This document shows, piece after piece, positions 1-10,347 of a stretch of DNA of 64,000 nucleotides. The stretch spans positions 13,042,872 through 13,106,871 of the forward strand of contig CM060709.1 in assembly GCA_030686995.1 (NCBI GenBank), in the 5' to 3' direction. The DNA comes from Artemisia argyi. Taxonomy: Eukaryota > Streptophyta > Magnoliopsida > Asterales > Asteraceae. A program made the translations under genes and the position numbers. The notes below the pieces were generated by a model. The model made no database searches. It was not told the DNA's origin and saw nothing but the letters and a program-made list of their open reading frames with translations. The stretch's first letter is position 1. Each line of letters opens with the position of its first letter.

Positions 1-1
1 G

Positions 2-367
2 AAATGCAAGAAACAGACAGTGGTTACAAATTCTACAACTGAAGCTGAGTATGTGGCTGCTTCAAGTTGCTGTGGTCAAGTGCTATGGATGCAAAATCAA
101 CTACTGGATTATGGGTACAATTTCATGAACACCAAAATTCATATTGATAACAACAGCACACTTTGCATAATTAAAAATGCTGTTTTTCATTCTAAAACAA
201 AACATATTGAGATAAGACATCATTTCATAAGGGATTGCTATGAAAAGAAGTTAATTCAAATTGTCAAAATTCATACTGATAACAATGTTGCTGATCTTCT
301 CACTAAACACTTTGATGTGGGAAGATTTCAATTCTTAATTGCAAACATTGGTATGATTAATCTTTGA
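2..367 (+). CDS. RE1 copia RNase H, C-terminal part (5' end outside window)
   Basis: The frame is open from the first bases of the window. It shows the copia RNase H core STTEAEYVAA, then a conserved Asp in the HIDNNSTLC stretch, the TKHIEIRHHFIRD motif and the terminal segment ADLLTKHFDVGRF. It is the end of the gag-pol polyprotein, where RNase H removes the RNA strand during reverse transcription inside the virus-like particle. The usual codon after ADLLTK is Ala or Pro and here it is His, a small drift. The stop at 365-367 is in the normal place after the GM[IL]NL ending. The real start is far upstream, so no start codon is proposed. Confidence 0.93.
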   Translation, partial: KCKKQTVVTNSTTEAEYVAASSCCGQVLWMQNQLLDYGYNFMNTKIHIDNNSTLCIIKNAVFHSKTKHIEIRHHFIRDCYEKKLIQIVKIHTDNNVADLLTKHFDVGRFQFLIANIGMINL

Positions 368-706
368 AAATCTTATCTCTTATTGGTTTTTGTAAAATAT
401 GTAAAGGTCATGTGCTGATTGTTAATCTGTTTCTGCTGCTTCTTAAGAAGCATATGATTAAGTTGCAATGTACTCTGCTGCTTTTTTACTCTACTGCTAA
501 GTATATATTCTTGTATACTTTGTGGTGTTTGGACTAACATTTTGCAGGATAAGCTGAGAATTGATGATTTGCAAGCTCATAAACAGAAATTAAACAACTT
601 TCATTCATCAATCAAAAAAGTACATTTAACATAAGTACATCCACATCAAGTTCAGAAATATCAAAAGACTGCTACACAACAAACTACAATCAAAAGACTT
701 AAAACG
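368..706. other. RE1 spacer between pol and the antisense ORF
   Basis: No ORF of interest is seen in this 339-bp stretch. It holds three copies of the RE1-specific motif CTGCTGCTT or a close variant (around 433, 475 and 491), which also occurs in the RE1 LTR and in its env-position ORF. Minus-strand transcripts of the antisense ORF would end in or before this region. Confidence 0.6.
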
Positions 707-1183
707 TCAATTACTAGGGCATGGAAGCCCAAGTACAATCTCTCTCTCCTTTGGCAGAGGAGGGTTTGTCTTTCTTGCCTTAGTTGATGTCTTGGGTCTT
801 GGCCTTGATGATGTTGGTCTTTCAGGAGTGGATGGTGGATTGTTGTGTGGCTCATCCTCATCAGATGATGTACAGAGGAAGGGGGAAACAAGCTCCATTG
901 GAGATGGTGGCCTAATAGGGATCCAAGCAGGGTTTTCTGATGATTCTGAAGACGATGGAGACTTGGGGGACATCACCTCTTTACCCCTAGAAGTGCTTGG
1001 GGTTTGATTCAGGTTCAAAAGATCTTTGAAGACAGGGAGATCATGCTTCCTCTTTCTGGCTTGTTCCTTGGTTCTACAACCATTGTGAGGAGGACGGAAG
1101 GGAGGAACATATGTTTAAAATGGTGTGTCATCCTCAGAAGAAGAATCAGATGAGATGTTGATGATTTCTGGAAAAGATTTCAT
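707..1183 (-). pseudogene. Antisense ORF of RE1, Ser/Pro-rich, one in-frame stop
   Basis: On the minus strand an ATG at 1183 starts the peptide MKSFPEIINISSDSSSEDD. A TAA lies at codon 23 (1117-1115), after which the same frame stays open to the stop at 707, about 158 codons in all. The product would be acidic-serine at the N-terminus, with basic clusters (EQARKRKH, KTSTKARK) and many Pro and Ser. I recognise no domain. It is more than an accidental shadow, because RE5 has a homologous start at 33421 (minus) with the same FP-x-I...ISSD-x-SS pattern. In addition, both have a TATAAAA on the minus strand and a leader with AAACCCTAA. No sense gene overlaps it here. Function unknown; RE1 carries a stop, so this copy may only make a 22-residue peptide. 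Confidence 0.55.
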
Positions 1184-1613
1184 AGTGATTGATGATTTGA
1201 TTTGGGTGATTGGAAGTTTTGATTGCGAGATTGGCGTTTTTGATTGTAATTAGGGTTTGATTGTGGTGAATTAGGGAAAAGATTTAGTCCGGTTTTATAG
1301 GGATTATGGAGTATCAAGCGCATTAATTGTTATGGGTTCTTGACTTTTTGACCAAGTTTGATTAGTCAACTCTGCTGCTGGCTTAATTTCACTCTGCTGC
1401 TAGTTGTTTTATTCTGCTGCTAGTTGTGGATGACATGGTTATGCTGCTACGGTTGTAAGTGAGAGGGTGGTATGTGTAACTTCTTCCAATCAGTTTAAAA
1501 CCTAATTAATCTTCATAATTGGTTTTTACACTCTCCAAATTGAAGTTATCACAAATCCTAACACTCCATTATTCTCAAAGTCAATTATCCCCAATTTCTC
1601 TAAACCCTAATTC
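1184..1613. promoter_or_regulatory. Putative bidirectional internal promoter of RE1
   Basis: This 430-bp gap separates the antisense ATG (1183, minus) from the env-position ATG (1614, plus). On the minus strand TATAAAA lies at 1299-1293, about 110 nt upstream of the antisense start, with a leader containing AAACCCTAAT. On the plus strand the leader ends in AAACCCTAATTC directly before the ATG, and CCAATCAG lies at 1487-1494. Four copies of the CTGCTGCT-type motif of the RE1 U3 lie at about 1372-1448. The promoter role is inferred from these matches and from the same layout in RE5; no transcript data were available. Confidence 0.45.
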
Positions 1614-4364
1614 ATGGATTGTGCACGTACCTGGGTAGAGCAGCACAATAGTGTGGTCGTTTTGGATGAAGAGTTGGTTCCTGAAGGGATCACAGATATG
1701 GTCAAATTTTTGAATGCTACTTCTCTTAGGTATGCACTCACTGTGAATCCTACTATATTTGTTTCCTACATCAAACAGTTTTGGCTTACTGCTAAAGTCA
1801 AAACTATGAATGAGAAAAAATATGTTAGTGCTTTAGTAGATGGGCAAAAGATTTGTGTAACTGAATCATCTATAAGGGAAACTCTTCTCTTAAATGATGA
1901 AACAAAGACCACTTGTCTTGCAAATTCTGCTATTTTTGCTGGTTTAAAAACTTTGGGGTATGAGGGAAAGCATACAAATTTAAAATTTCAAAAGGCTCTC
2001 CTCTGTCCTCAATACAAGTTTTTGATACACCTTCCCCTTCATTGTTTGAGTCCTAAAACTTTTGGGTGGCATGAGTTTAGTGCTACTATTGCTTCTGCAA
2101 TGGTATGCCTAAGCAAAGGTCAACCATTTAATTTTTCAAATATGATCTTGGAGGGGATTGTTAAAAGTGTTAAAGAGTCTGGTTCTTATTTGCTTTATCC
2201 AAGATTTATCCAGCTCTTTCTTGAAAACCAACTTACAGATTTTAGATCTCATGCTGCTACTTATGATGCTCCAAAATTGGTTTCAAAAACTTTTACTTTC
2301 TTGGTTAAGCATGGAAAAGGTTTTTCAGGCACACATACAAATCTTACACCTTCTATGGTGCAACTTGTGCAACATATTCAGGGTGAAGGATCAAGAAATC
2401 CCACTGATTCCCATCACACACCCAATTTTTCTGCATCTGCTACACAACCCAAAATACACTATACCCATAGGAAAACCAAAAAGAACACTGATCTACCTCA
2501 GGATAGTGTTAGTATGGCTGTACTAGATGAGGTTGTCCCAGTTGATGGAGGGGACATGTTGGTAAGGGCTGTCACTACTGCTTCTAGCTTAGCAGCAGAG
2601 CAGGATAGTGATAACATAAATAAGACCCAAACCAAGGCAACATCTAGAGAAACGAATTCTTCTGAATCTACTTCTCAGGATGGTAACCCTAGCCAAATGG
2701 AAAATATAGGGGGCTCAGATGATCAAACTAGGTTTGATACTGAGTTTATGTCCCAAGATTCACCTCTCGGACCAGGTCACACAGGTCGAAGTGATGAGGA
2801 CAGGCAACTGACAAATGAATTGACGGAAAATCTTGTACATGATGACAATGTCCATGACTCACCTCTCGGACCAGGTAACACAGGTCGAAGTGATGAGACT
2901 ACTATGCAACTCATTAAGGAATTGACGGTTACTTGTACCAATTTGGGGTTGAAGTGTACTACATTGGAAGATAAAGTTCTTACTTTGTCTACTGTTGTTG
3001 ATGGACAAGCCAAGCTCATCACCAAATTGAGGAAACAGATTAAGAACTTGAAGAAATCAAGATCTTCAACCTCCTTGAAAAGGCTAAAGAAAGTGGGCAC
3101 TTCTCAAGTTATCAGTTCACCTGAACTCTCTACTCATTTTGAAGAGGATGCTTCCAAATAGGGGAGGAATGAAGATGTCATGGGTTCAGGGGAGGCAAAT
3201 TTGAAGAGGGTTGAAAGTGCTCAGGTTATGAATGATGACATGGTTTCAGGGGAGGTTCCAGAGATTGGGGACATGGATGTGGAAAGTCCTCAAGATGAAA
3301 ACTTTGTGATTGCTGATCAATCAGGGAATGAGGTTGTAATGGAAAAGGTGATTGCTACTCAAGAAAAGGTGGTGGAAAAACTCAAGACTTTGGAGCCAGA
3401 GCAATTAGTGAAGGCAACAGGGTTGATGGGTGAAGCTTTAATGACTTTGGGAGATTCAATGGTTAAAGAGCTTGAAAATGCTGCTATTGCTGACAAGATT
3501 GATGAGTCTACTGCTGCTCATGATTCTACTGCTAAGGATTTTGCTGATCCTGCTGCTGCTGCTGGGTCTAGTGATAATGCTGCTGCTGAGGCAATGGTTT
3601 TGTTAAGTAAGAAGACTACAGAAGTTCCATATGAATCATCTTCAAAACATACACCACTACCAACTTCATCACTACCACAACAACCAACAACAACAATCAC
3701 ATCATCAACACCAAGTTTACCTCTAAAAGGAGTTGTATTCAGAGAACCTGCTGCTCAGTCAAAGAAGATTGTATCATCATCTACTGATAAAGGGAAGGGC
3801 AAGCAAGTTGAAGAACCTAAATGGATGTATAAGGGGTTTGACTACTCTGTAATACCTTTTCATATGTGGCCTAAAGAATTACAAGTTAAACATGACTCAG
3901 CTGTTGCATTGAAGGAACAAGAATTGCTTGATCAAGAAGAACAACAGTTGGCTCAGAAGGAAAAGGAAAGGGTTGAAAAGGAAACAGAAGATTTAAGGAG
4001 GTATGAGGAATGGGTTGATGAGAAAATAAGAATAGATGCTGATAATGAACTCAACAAGATGATCAAGATTGAGGAGAATGAAGTTCCAACTTTTGATGTG
4101 CAATCTTGGGTAAGGGAGTTCACTGCTAAGAAAAGAAAAGAAGATGCTGCTGCTAGAAAGAAGAAAAATATAATTAGAGGTCCAAATCCATTGCAACAAA
4201 GAAAAGAGCAAGAAAGATACCTGTAGAATATGAAGGGTTGGAAATTGGTGCAGTTAAGACCTAAGTCTAATCAAGAGGTTTTTGACTTGTATCAACAAGC
4301 TAAGAGACAAACAGATACCTTCTATCCTATGGGTTGTGCTGAAGATTTGGAACATATTGCTCAG
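1614..4364 (+). pseudogene. RE1 env-position ORF, first part (two stops, then cut by RE2)
   Basis: The frame is open from ATG 1614 with a TAG at 3159-3161 and another at 4224-4226. It then stays open to 4364, where RE2 is inserted. The conserved core (about residues 25-215) has YALTVNPTIFVSYIKQFW, then ITESS-like and LHCLSPK motifs. The middle is Ser/Thr-rich and carries an internal duplication (DSPLGPGHTGRSDE near 2758 and DSPLGPGNTGRSDE near 2857). A heptad-rich, probably coiled-coil stretch lies near residues 430-490, and a second Lys/Glu-rich helix near 3890-4150. The position downstream of RNase H is where plant copia elements carry env-like ORFs. I see no signal peptide or clear membrane span, so an envelope function is not supported. 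RE5 carries a paralogue. The continuation is at 39750-40616. Confidence 0.85.
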
Positions 4365-4614
4365 TGATGAGGCGAAAAATGAACCACTTTTAGGGGGTCA
4401 TTTAAGCCCGGAATAGAATTTATTTGATAAAATATTACCCTAAATCGTTCCTTTTGTGATTTTAGGTACTTTGGGAGTGAAATCTGGAAAAGGAAGCAAT
4501 TCGGACGTTTTTGGAGCATAAAAGTGAAGAAAACGCCAAAGACTTAATTTTCCATGCTGAGAACAGTACCTGACGGCGTCAAGAGGAAAACCATGACGGT
4601 GTCAAGAGTAAATT
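4365..4614 (+). repeat. RE2 5' LTR, left piece
   Basis: Starts TGATGAGGCGAAAAATGAAC and matches the start of the RE2 3' LTR at 38326. It breaks at 4614 after AAATT, where RE3 begins; AAATT recurs at 15421-15425 and the LTR continues from 15426. Confidence 0.93.
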
Positions 4615-6023
4615 TGATGAGGCGAAAAATGATCCGTTTTTAGGGGGTCATTTAAGCCCGAATCCGACTTTATTTGATCAAATATTGCCCTAAATCGTTC
4701 CTTTTGTGATTTTAGGTAGTTGGAGAGTGAATTCTGGAAAAGAAGCCATTTTGGACGTTTTTGGAGCATAAAAGTGAAGAAAACGGCAAAGTATCAATTT
4801 TCCATGCTGGAAACACTAGGTGACGGCGTCAAGAGTTATACCCTGACGGCGTCAAACATCATGAATAAAATACCGTAGTTTATGACGGCGTCAAAAGTCA
4901 TCCTGACGGCGTCAAAGTGCCAAGAATAAAATACCGTGGTTGATGACGGCGTCACACAGGCCGACATAAGTAGATCAAGGCCGTCCGAGGAAGTATTTGG
5001 CGGCGAGGTGACGGCGTCACATGGTTGTCTTGACGCCGTCAGCCCAGTTTTCCTATATATAGTTTTCTAGTTTTTACATTAAAAAGGGAGAAGTTTTGGA
5101 GAAACCCTAAAGACGAATTTGGTGCAACTTTTACAGGTTTTTCAAAGGTTCCAAACCCTTGATACCTTGCATTGTAATTGAGATAAGTGTTCTTCTAATT
5201 CAATCAATATGTCTATGTGTTGGTTGTCTATATCTTGTTCTTGTCTTAATTCCATTATGCTAGGCTAGATCTCCTTTGTGTTTGCTTAGATCTAATGAAA
5301 CCTAGATATTGATTATGTGTTGATTACTTGTTTATTCTTGTTCTTGGATGAATGATTTTATATGTTAGGCTTAAGAAAACTGGCAGATCTCCAAATGGTA
5401 ACATGCTTGAACGTCTTAAGAAACATGAACCGAGGCGTACTAGGTCTTTATTGGTTGTATTTAATGCATGAGCCACTGTTTACAATCCCTATAGTTGTGC
5501 TGGGTCATGGTGTAGGAGGAGATAAGAGCTCATAGAATTGGGGAGTTATGTATGCCACCCCATGAATGGTATTAAGGAATACGATCCGTCATCCATGCAA
5601 TTATAACAAGTAATTAACGTGTAAAAGATATCTAGGGAGTAAGGAAATCTAAGTAAACACATTTTCTCCAATTACTGCTCACAACCTTAGTATAAATTAG
5701 TTTAATTTCATTTTTAGTATTTTATTTTGATTGCATCTTAGCTTTGGGTTAGTTGAATAGCAACTAATTCCGCCCACTCTTTCAAAACCCGAGATTTTAC
5801 TTGCTTTCTAAAAAACATAAAAATACAAAAATAATCATCTCTCACCTTTAGAACTAGTAATTAGGCTTTCTAATCCTAGCGACACTATTCCTAAGCTGAA
5901 CGATCAATCCCCCGGTACTTGTCACTATACTATACTACAACGATCAGGTACACTGCCTGGTGGGGGTTGTAAGCTTCTCGAGATCCCTCGAGAGGTAAAG
6001 CCTGTTGCGATTCCCACGCATCA
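4615..6023 (+). repeat. RE3 5' LTR
   Basis: Runs from TGATGAGGCG to CCCACGCATCA, length 1409. U3 holds seven copies of an 11-bp palindrome (separate entry), then a TATA box CTATATATAG at 5053-5062. The rest is R/U5. The 3' copy is at 14013-15420. Confidence 0.95.
4821..5041. promoter_or_regulatory. Array of seven TGACGSCGTCA palindromes upstream of the RE3 TATA box
   Basis: TGACGGCGTCA starts at 4821, 4844, 4883, 4904, 4944 and 5009, and TGACGCCGTCA at 5031. Three pairs are spaced 21-23 bp, about two helical turns. Each copy is a perfect palindrome with one central base and contains two inverted TGACG half-sites, the core bound by TGA-type bZIP factors. The array ends 12 bp before the TATA box. 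The regulatory role is inferred; the repeats themselves are seen directly and recur in the 3' LTR (second copy mutated to TGATGGCGTCA) and in RE2. Confidence 0.7.
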
Positions 6024-6029
6024 AGTTTT

Positions 6030-6047
6030 TGGCGCCGCAGCCTGGGG
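6030..6047 (+). other. RE3 primer binding site (tRNA-Asp type)
   Basis: TGGCGCCGCAGCCTGGGG lies seven bases after the LTR end. It is a variant of the TGGCGCCGTTGCCGGGG site used by Athila and related gypsy elements, where the 3' end of tRNA-Asp primes minus-strand synthesis. RE2 has the same variant at 16601. Confidence 0.75.
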
Positions 6048-6193
6048 AATAGTTATTGTCTAGGTTAGGATTTCTTTTTATTAGGTCTACTTGCTAGATT
6101 CCTTTCTAGTAAGATTTTATTTTTATTTTTAGGTCTTCTTTAGACTATCTTATTTCTTCGTGCCTTTGTTCGTAACTCTCACCGTCCGCCATC

Positions 6194-8905
6194 ATGGCAA
6201 CCAACGAATTCTCCAACCTTAGGATCACTAGGAGTCGTAGTACCACTAGAGACCTTGTCTTGCCTTATGCAGAACCCGAAAGAGAAATGTGTAGGTTAAG
6301 ACGAACTCACTCAACTCCTGAACCATCCAGCATTGCTATCGACTTTGATGCACCTCTTTCTGAGGAAATTTCAGAGAATCACATCACAACCCCTAGCTCC
6401 CACAACGAGATGAGTACCCCTATAATACCTCCTCCTAAGCGTCTCAAGGACTACTCTTCCCCAACTCCTCGTGGCTTTTCAAATGCCATTGTTTACCCAA
6501 ACGAACACACCAACGAGGTCTTGGATGCAAACGATGTTTGGCTTGTCAAAAGTGTGTGTAAGTTCCACGGACTTGATGAGGAAAATCCAATCCAACACAT
6601 CAAGGATTTCCTGAAAATAGTGGAGACCATCCATACGGATGGGGCTACTAGAAACACATCCCGATTGCGATTCTTTCCTTTCACCTTATACGAAAAAGCC
6701 CAAGAATGGTATGACAAACTCCCTTCTGAATCTATCTTCACATGGGAGCAACTCATATCCAAATTCTATGAGAAGTTCTTCCCACCTGGAAAAACCTCAG
6801 CATTTAGAGATAGGATCCTCCATTTCCGGAAGGAGAAGGACGAGCCCTTCTATAAATCGTGGACTAGATTCAAAGATTCAATAAGACAAGTTCCCCATCA
6901 TGGCATTGAGCTTTGGCTCTTGATCCAAATCTTCTACGAAAATATCTCCTCTAACGACCGAAACGGAATTAACCAATCTAGGAAAGGAAGGTTGGCCAAT
7001 CTAAGTGCCGAGGAAGGATGGGATAGGATTGAAGAATATGCTCAAGACCAGGATGACACTTGGGATGAACCTGAGTCGACTGTCAGCATTTCTGAGATCA
7101 CCTCGGATCGGTTGAGCAAAATTCACAAAAGAGTGGAATACATAGCTGGATCGCAGTCACCTAAACAGCTGTCGAATCCTTACCTGATCTGCGATCACTG
7201 TGGAGGCTCGCATGAGGTAGAAGAATGCGGAGGAGCAGCCACAACTGAACATGCATGCTTGTCAGGAGGGGACATTTATGCTGATCCCTCCCTCTTGCCT
7301 TTTTACCAAAATGACGATTACACCCTTTGGGGAAATCTGGTAAAGAGAAGACAAGGGGAGGAAGGCCCTGAATTCAAAATCAGGAGCAATTTCGAAGATG
7401 ACCTTGGTCACTTCACTCAAGAAAAAGACTTGCAAATGAAAGGGCTTAACGAGCTTTTCGACGAGCAGCAGGAGGGTATTGGAGAATTTTTCAACAAGCT
7501 TAACTCGGCCCTAGATAATCTCCAAACGCCATTAGTGAGAAGAAAAAAACCCATGCTCGCGATAACCACACGAGCTGGAACGACAACCAAAGACCCTCCT
7601 TACCCAGACTCGTCCCCCATCACCCTCGATCCAGACAAACCAGGGGAGGAGGAGGAGGATGTCGGCATTATCACCCCAGACCAACCGCCCGTGACGACCC
7701 CTTCACCATCAGCCCTTCCTAACCCACCTGTGAGAATTCCATACCCATCCCGATTAAGGAACCAGAAAACTGAGAATGATAACAAGAGGTTCTTGTCATA
7801 CGTAAAAGACTCAGTTGTCACCATACCTCTCCTTGATGCTTGCTATCACATGCCAAAGTATAGCACATACTTCAAAAAGCTGCTCGCTAACAGGAAGAAG
7901 CTCGAGGGTCTTGTAACCCTGGAGGAAGAATGCTCAGTGGTAACCCATCGAGGGCTACCAAAGAAGGTAGACGATCCAGGCAGCTTCACCTTGCCTTGCT
8001 CCATAGGACCTCTATCAATCAAGAATGCTCTTGCCGATTTGGGAGCGAGTATCAATCTCATGCCTCACTCTATGTTCCGTAAACTAGGATATTCTGGATT
8101 GAAGTCTACCCGTATGAACATCCAACTAGCCGATGGATCAGTCAAGTACCCCGTAGGGATATGCGAGAATGTGCTAGTCAAAGTTGGGAAATTCAAATTC
8201 CCGGTCGACTTCGTAATCCTGGATATGGAGGAGGATGACTTGGTACCTATCATCTTAGGTAGACCATTTCTTGCTACCGCTCGTGCAGTCATCGATGTCT
8301 ACGATGGCAAATTGACCTTACGAGTGGGAGACGACAGCACAACCTTTGACATTAAGGATTCTATGGACCTCTCCCTCGAAGCAGCCAACCGGCTCTACTT
8401 TATCGGGGAAGTAGATGAACTCACAGATGTCATTGATAGTTGTGTCGATGAACAAATCGATGAAGGTTGGCTACGGGACGAGAGTTTTCTGCCTTTGCTA
8501 GAGGTGGAAAAGACGGAGGATGTTAATGCAGTCTCCTTCTACCCTAGACAAGAGGCAACGGAGCATCTCGAGCTCCGAAAGCCCGAAAACAAGCTCAAAC
8601 TTTCTATTATCGAACCTCCTAACGTTGATCTCAAAGAGCTTCCTAACCATTTAGAGTATGCATTCCTGCAGGGGGAGGACCAACTCCCGGTAATCATAAA
8701 CTCTTCCTTGGAAAAAGAACAAAATGTTAAACTCTTAGAGGTCCTAAAAAAATACAAGGGGGTACTCACATGGAGTGTGGCCGACATTAAGGGGATTGAC
8801 TCAACTTTTTGCACACATAAGATTCTTATGGAGGAAGATTATAAACCTACTGTGCAACCCCAGAGGCGAGTGAACCCTAACATTAAGGAAGTAGTAAAGA
8901 AATAA
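6194..8905 (+). CDS. RE3 gag-protease polyprotein (premature stop before RT)
   Basis: 903 codons from the ATG at 6194. Gag core lies at about residues 110-275 (FHGLDEENPIQHIKDF, then FPFTLYEKAQEWYDKLP), giving the capsid of the virus-like particle. One zinc knuckle of form C-x2-C-x3-H-x4-C lies near residue 333. A long variable linker is followed by the aspartic protease near residues 590-710, with active site ADLGASINLMP (Asp near residue 614) and the second loop IILGRPFL. The frame ends in EVVKK at a TAA (8903-8905), and the same frame continues as RT from 8918, so this is a single nonsense change in a normally continuous polyprotein. Because gag-protease is otherwise whole, particle protein could still be made. 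Confidence 0.93.
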   Translation: MATNEFSNLRITRSRSTTRDLVLPYAEPEREMCRLRRTHSTPEPSSIAIDFDAPLSEEISENHITTPSSHNEMSTPIIPPPKRLKDYSSPTPRGFSNAIVYPNEHTNEVLDANDVWLVKSVCKFHGLDEENPIQHIKDFLKIVETIHTDGATRNTSRLRFFPFTLYEKAQEWYDKLPSESIFTWEQLISKFYEKFFPPGKTSAFRDRILHFRKEKDEPFYKSWTRFKDSIRQVPHHGIELWLLIQIFYENISSNDRNGINQSRKGRLANLSAEEGWDRIEEYAQDQDDTWDEPESTVSISEITSDRLSKIHKRVEYIAGSQSPKQLSNPYLICDHCGGSHEVEECGGAATTEHACLSGGDIYADPSLLPFYQNDDYTLWGNLVKRRQGEEGPEFKIRSNFEDDLGHFTQEKDLQMKGLNELFDEQQEGIGEFFNKLNSALDNLQTPLVRRKKPMLAITTRAGTTTKDPPYPDSSPITLDPDKPGEEEEDVGIITPDQPPVTTPSPSALPNPPVRIPYPSRLRNQKTENDNKRFLSYVKDSVVTIPLLDACYHMPKYSTYFKKLLANRKKLEGLVTLEEECSVVTHRGLPKKVDDPGSFTLPCSIGPLSIKNALADLGASINLMPHSMFRKLGYSGLKSTRMNIQLADGSVKYPVGICENVLVKVGKFKFPVDFVILDMEEDDLVPIILGRPFLATARAVIDVYDGKLTLRVGDDSTTFDIKDSMDLSLEAANRLYFIGEVDELTDVIDSCVDEQIDEGWLRDESFLPLLEVEKTEDVNAVSFYPRQEATEHLELRKPENKLKLSIIEPPNVDLKELPNHLEYAFLQGEDQLPVIINSSLEKEQNVKLLEVLKKYKGVLTWSVADIKGIDSTFCTHKILMEEDYKPTVQPQRRVNPNIKEVVKK

Positions 8906-8917
8906 GTTATCAAACTT

Positions 8918-10126
8918 TTGGATGCAGGACTGATTTACCCGATCTCGGATAGCCCATGGGTCAGTCCTGTGCAGGTTGTACCTAAAAAGGGTGGAATGAC
9001 TGTAGTAAAGAATGACAAGGGTAAGATGGTGCCCCAGAGAACTGTCACTGGATGGCGGGTGTGCATCGACTATCGAAAGCTCAATGATGCCACGAGGAAA
9101 GATCACTTTCCCTTACCATTCATTGATCAGATGTTAGAGAGATTATCTGGACACGAGTACTATTGCTTCTTGGATGGATTCTCTGGATATTTTCAAATCC
9201 CCATAGCACCCGAGGACCAAGAAAAGACCACGTTTACTTGCCCCTATGGAACATTTGCTTACAAAAGGATGCCTTTTGGGCTATGTAATGCTCCCGCCAC
9301 TTTCCAACGTTGCATGACCGCAATCTTTCACGAACTCATGGAAGACAGCATGGAAGTGTTCATGGATGACTTTTCAGTCTTCGGAAACTCCTTTGACCGC
9401 TGTCTTGCTAATTTAGAAAAGATGCTTAAACGTTATGAGGAAACCAACCTGGTGTTAAACTGGGAAAAGTGTCATTTCATGGTAAAGGAAGGGATTGTAT
9501 TAGGGCATAAGATATCAGGGAACGAAATAGAGGTGGACCAAGCTAAAGTTGAAGCTATATCTAAGTTACCATACCCCACGACTGTTAAGGCAATACGCAG
9601 TTTTTTGGGGCACGCCGGATTTTATCGGAGATTCTTCAAAGACTTCTCAAAAATTGCCCGGCCAATGACTCAATTGCTTGTGAAGGATGCTCCATTTGAT
9701 TTTTCCCAAGAATGCAAAGATGCTTTCGATCTCTTAAAAAGGGAACTCACTCAATCTCCAATCATGATCACACCCAACTGGGAGTTACCATTCGAAATCA
9801 TGTGTGACGCTAGCGACTTCGCTGTCGGGGCTGTATTAGGTCAACGACGTGACAAGCTTTTCCAACCTATTTACTACGCTAGCAAAACCATGAATCCCGC
9901 TCAAGAGAACTACTCCACCATCAAAAAAGAATTATTAGCCGTAGTATTTGCATTCGACAAATTCCGACAATATCTTGTCCTTTCAAAGACAGTCGTTTTC
10001 ACTGATCACTCAGCTCTTCGATATCTGTTTGCGAAGCAGGATGCCAAGCCACGACTAATTCGGTGGATCTTGTTGTTACAAGAATTCGATGTTGAGATTC
10101 GCGATAAGAGGGGGCAGAGAATCTAG
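8918..10126 (+). pseudogene. RE3 reverse transcriptase and RNase H (truncated by frameshift)
   Basis: In the same frame as gag-protease, just after its stop. RT shows [52 protein letters not shown] and the catalytic FMDDF near residue 148; Phe in place of Tyr before the MDD triad is typical of Athila. The connection leads into gypsy RNase H with [13 protein letters not shown] and [11 protein letters not shown] run of five G at 10110-10114 has lost one base, so the frame ends at 10126. The next entry continues in the shifted frame. Confidence 0.93.
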
Positions 10127-10347
10127 CCGCAGATCATCTATCTCGTCTTGAAAACCCCTTGGATAAGCACGATAGAAGTGAGATTAGGGATTCGTTTCCT
10201 GACGAACAACTAATGTCAATGATGGATTCGGAGCCATGGTACGCCGACTTTTCTAATTACTTCGCAAGTAGATGTAGGCTTGTTCCAGAACACCTGACTA
10301 AGTACGAGAGGAAGAGGTTCTTTTCCCAACTAAAATACTACTTCTAG
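10114..10347 (+). pseudogene. RE3 RNase H to integrase linker (shifted frame)
   Basis: After the G-run deletion the original reading resumes with [15 protein letters not shown], the standard end of gypsy RNase H. It continues through a linker to LKYYF and stops at TAG (10345-10347), most simply a Trp codon changed to a stop. The integrase follows in the same frame. Confidence 0.85.

Noticed and set aside
792..1007. Gly/Asp-rich plus-strand ORF
   Set aside because: It is the complement of the antisense ORF (707-1183 minus), which has a conserved start in RE5, a TATA box and a leader. The plus frame has none of these.
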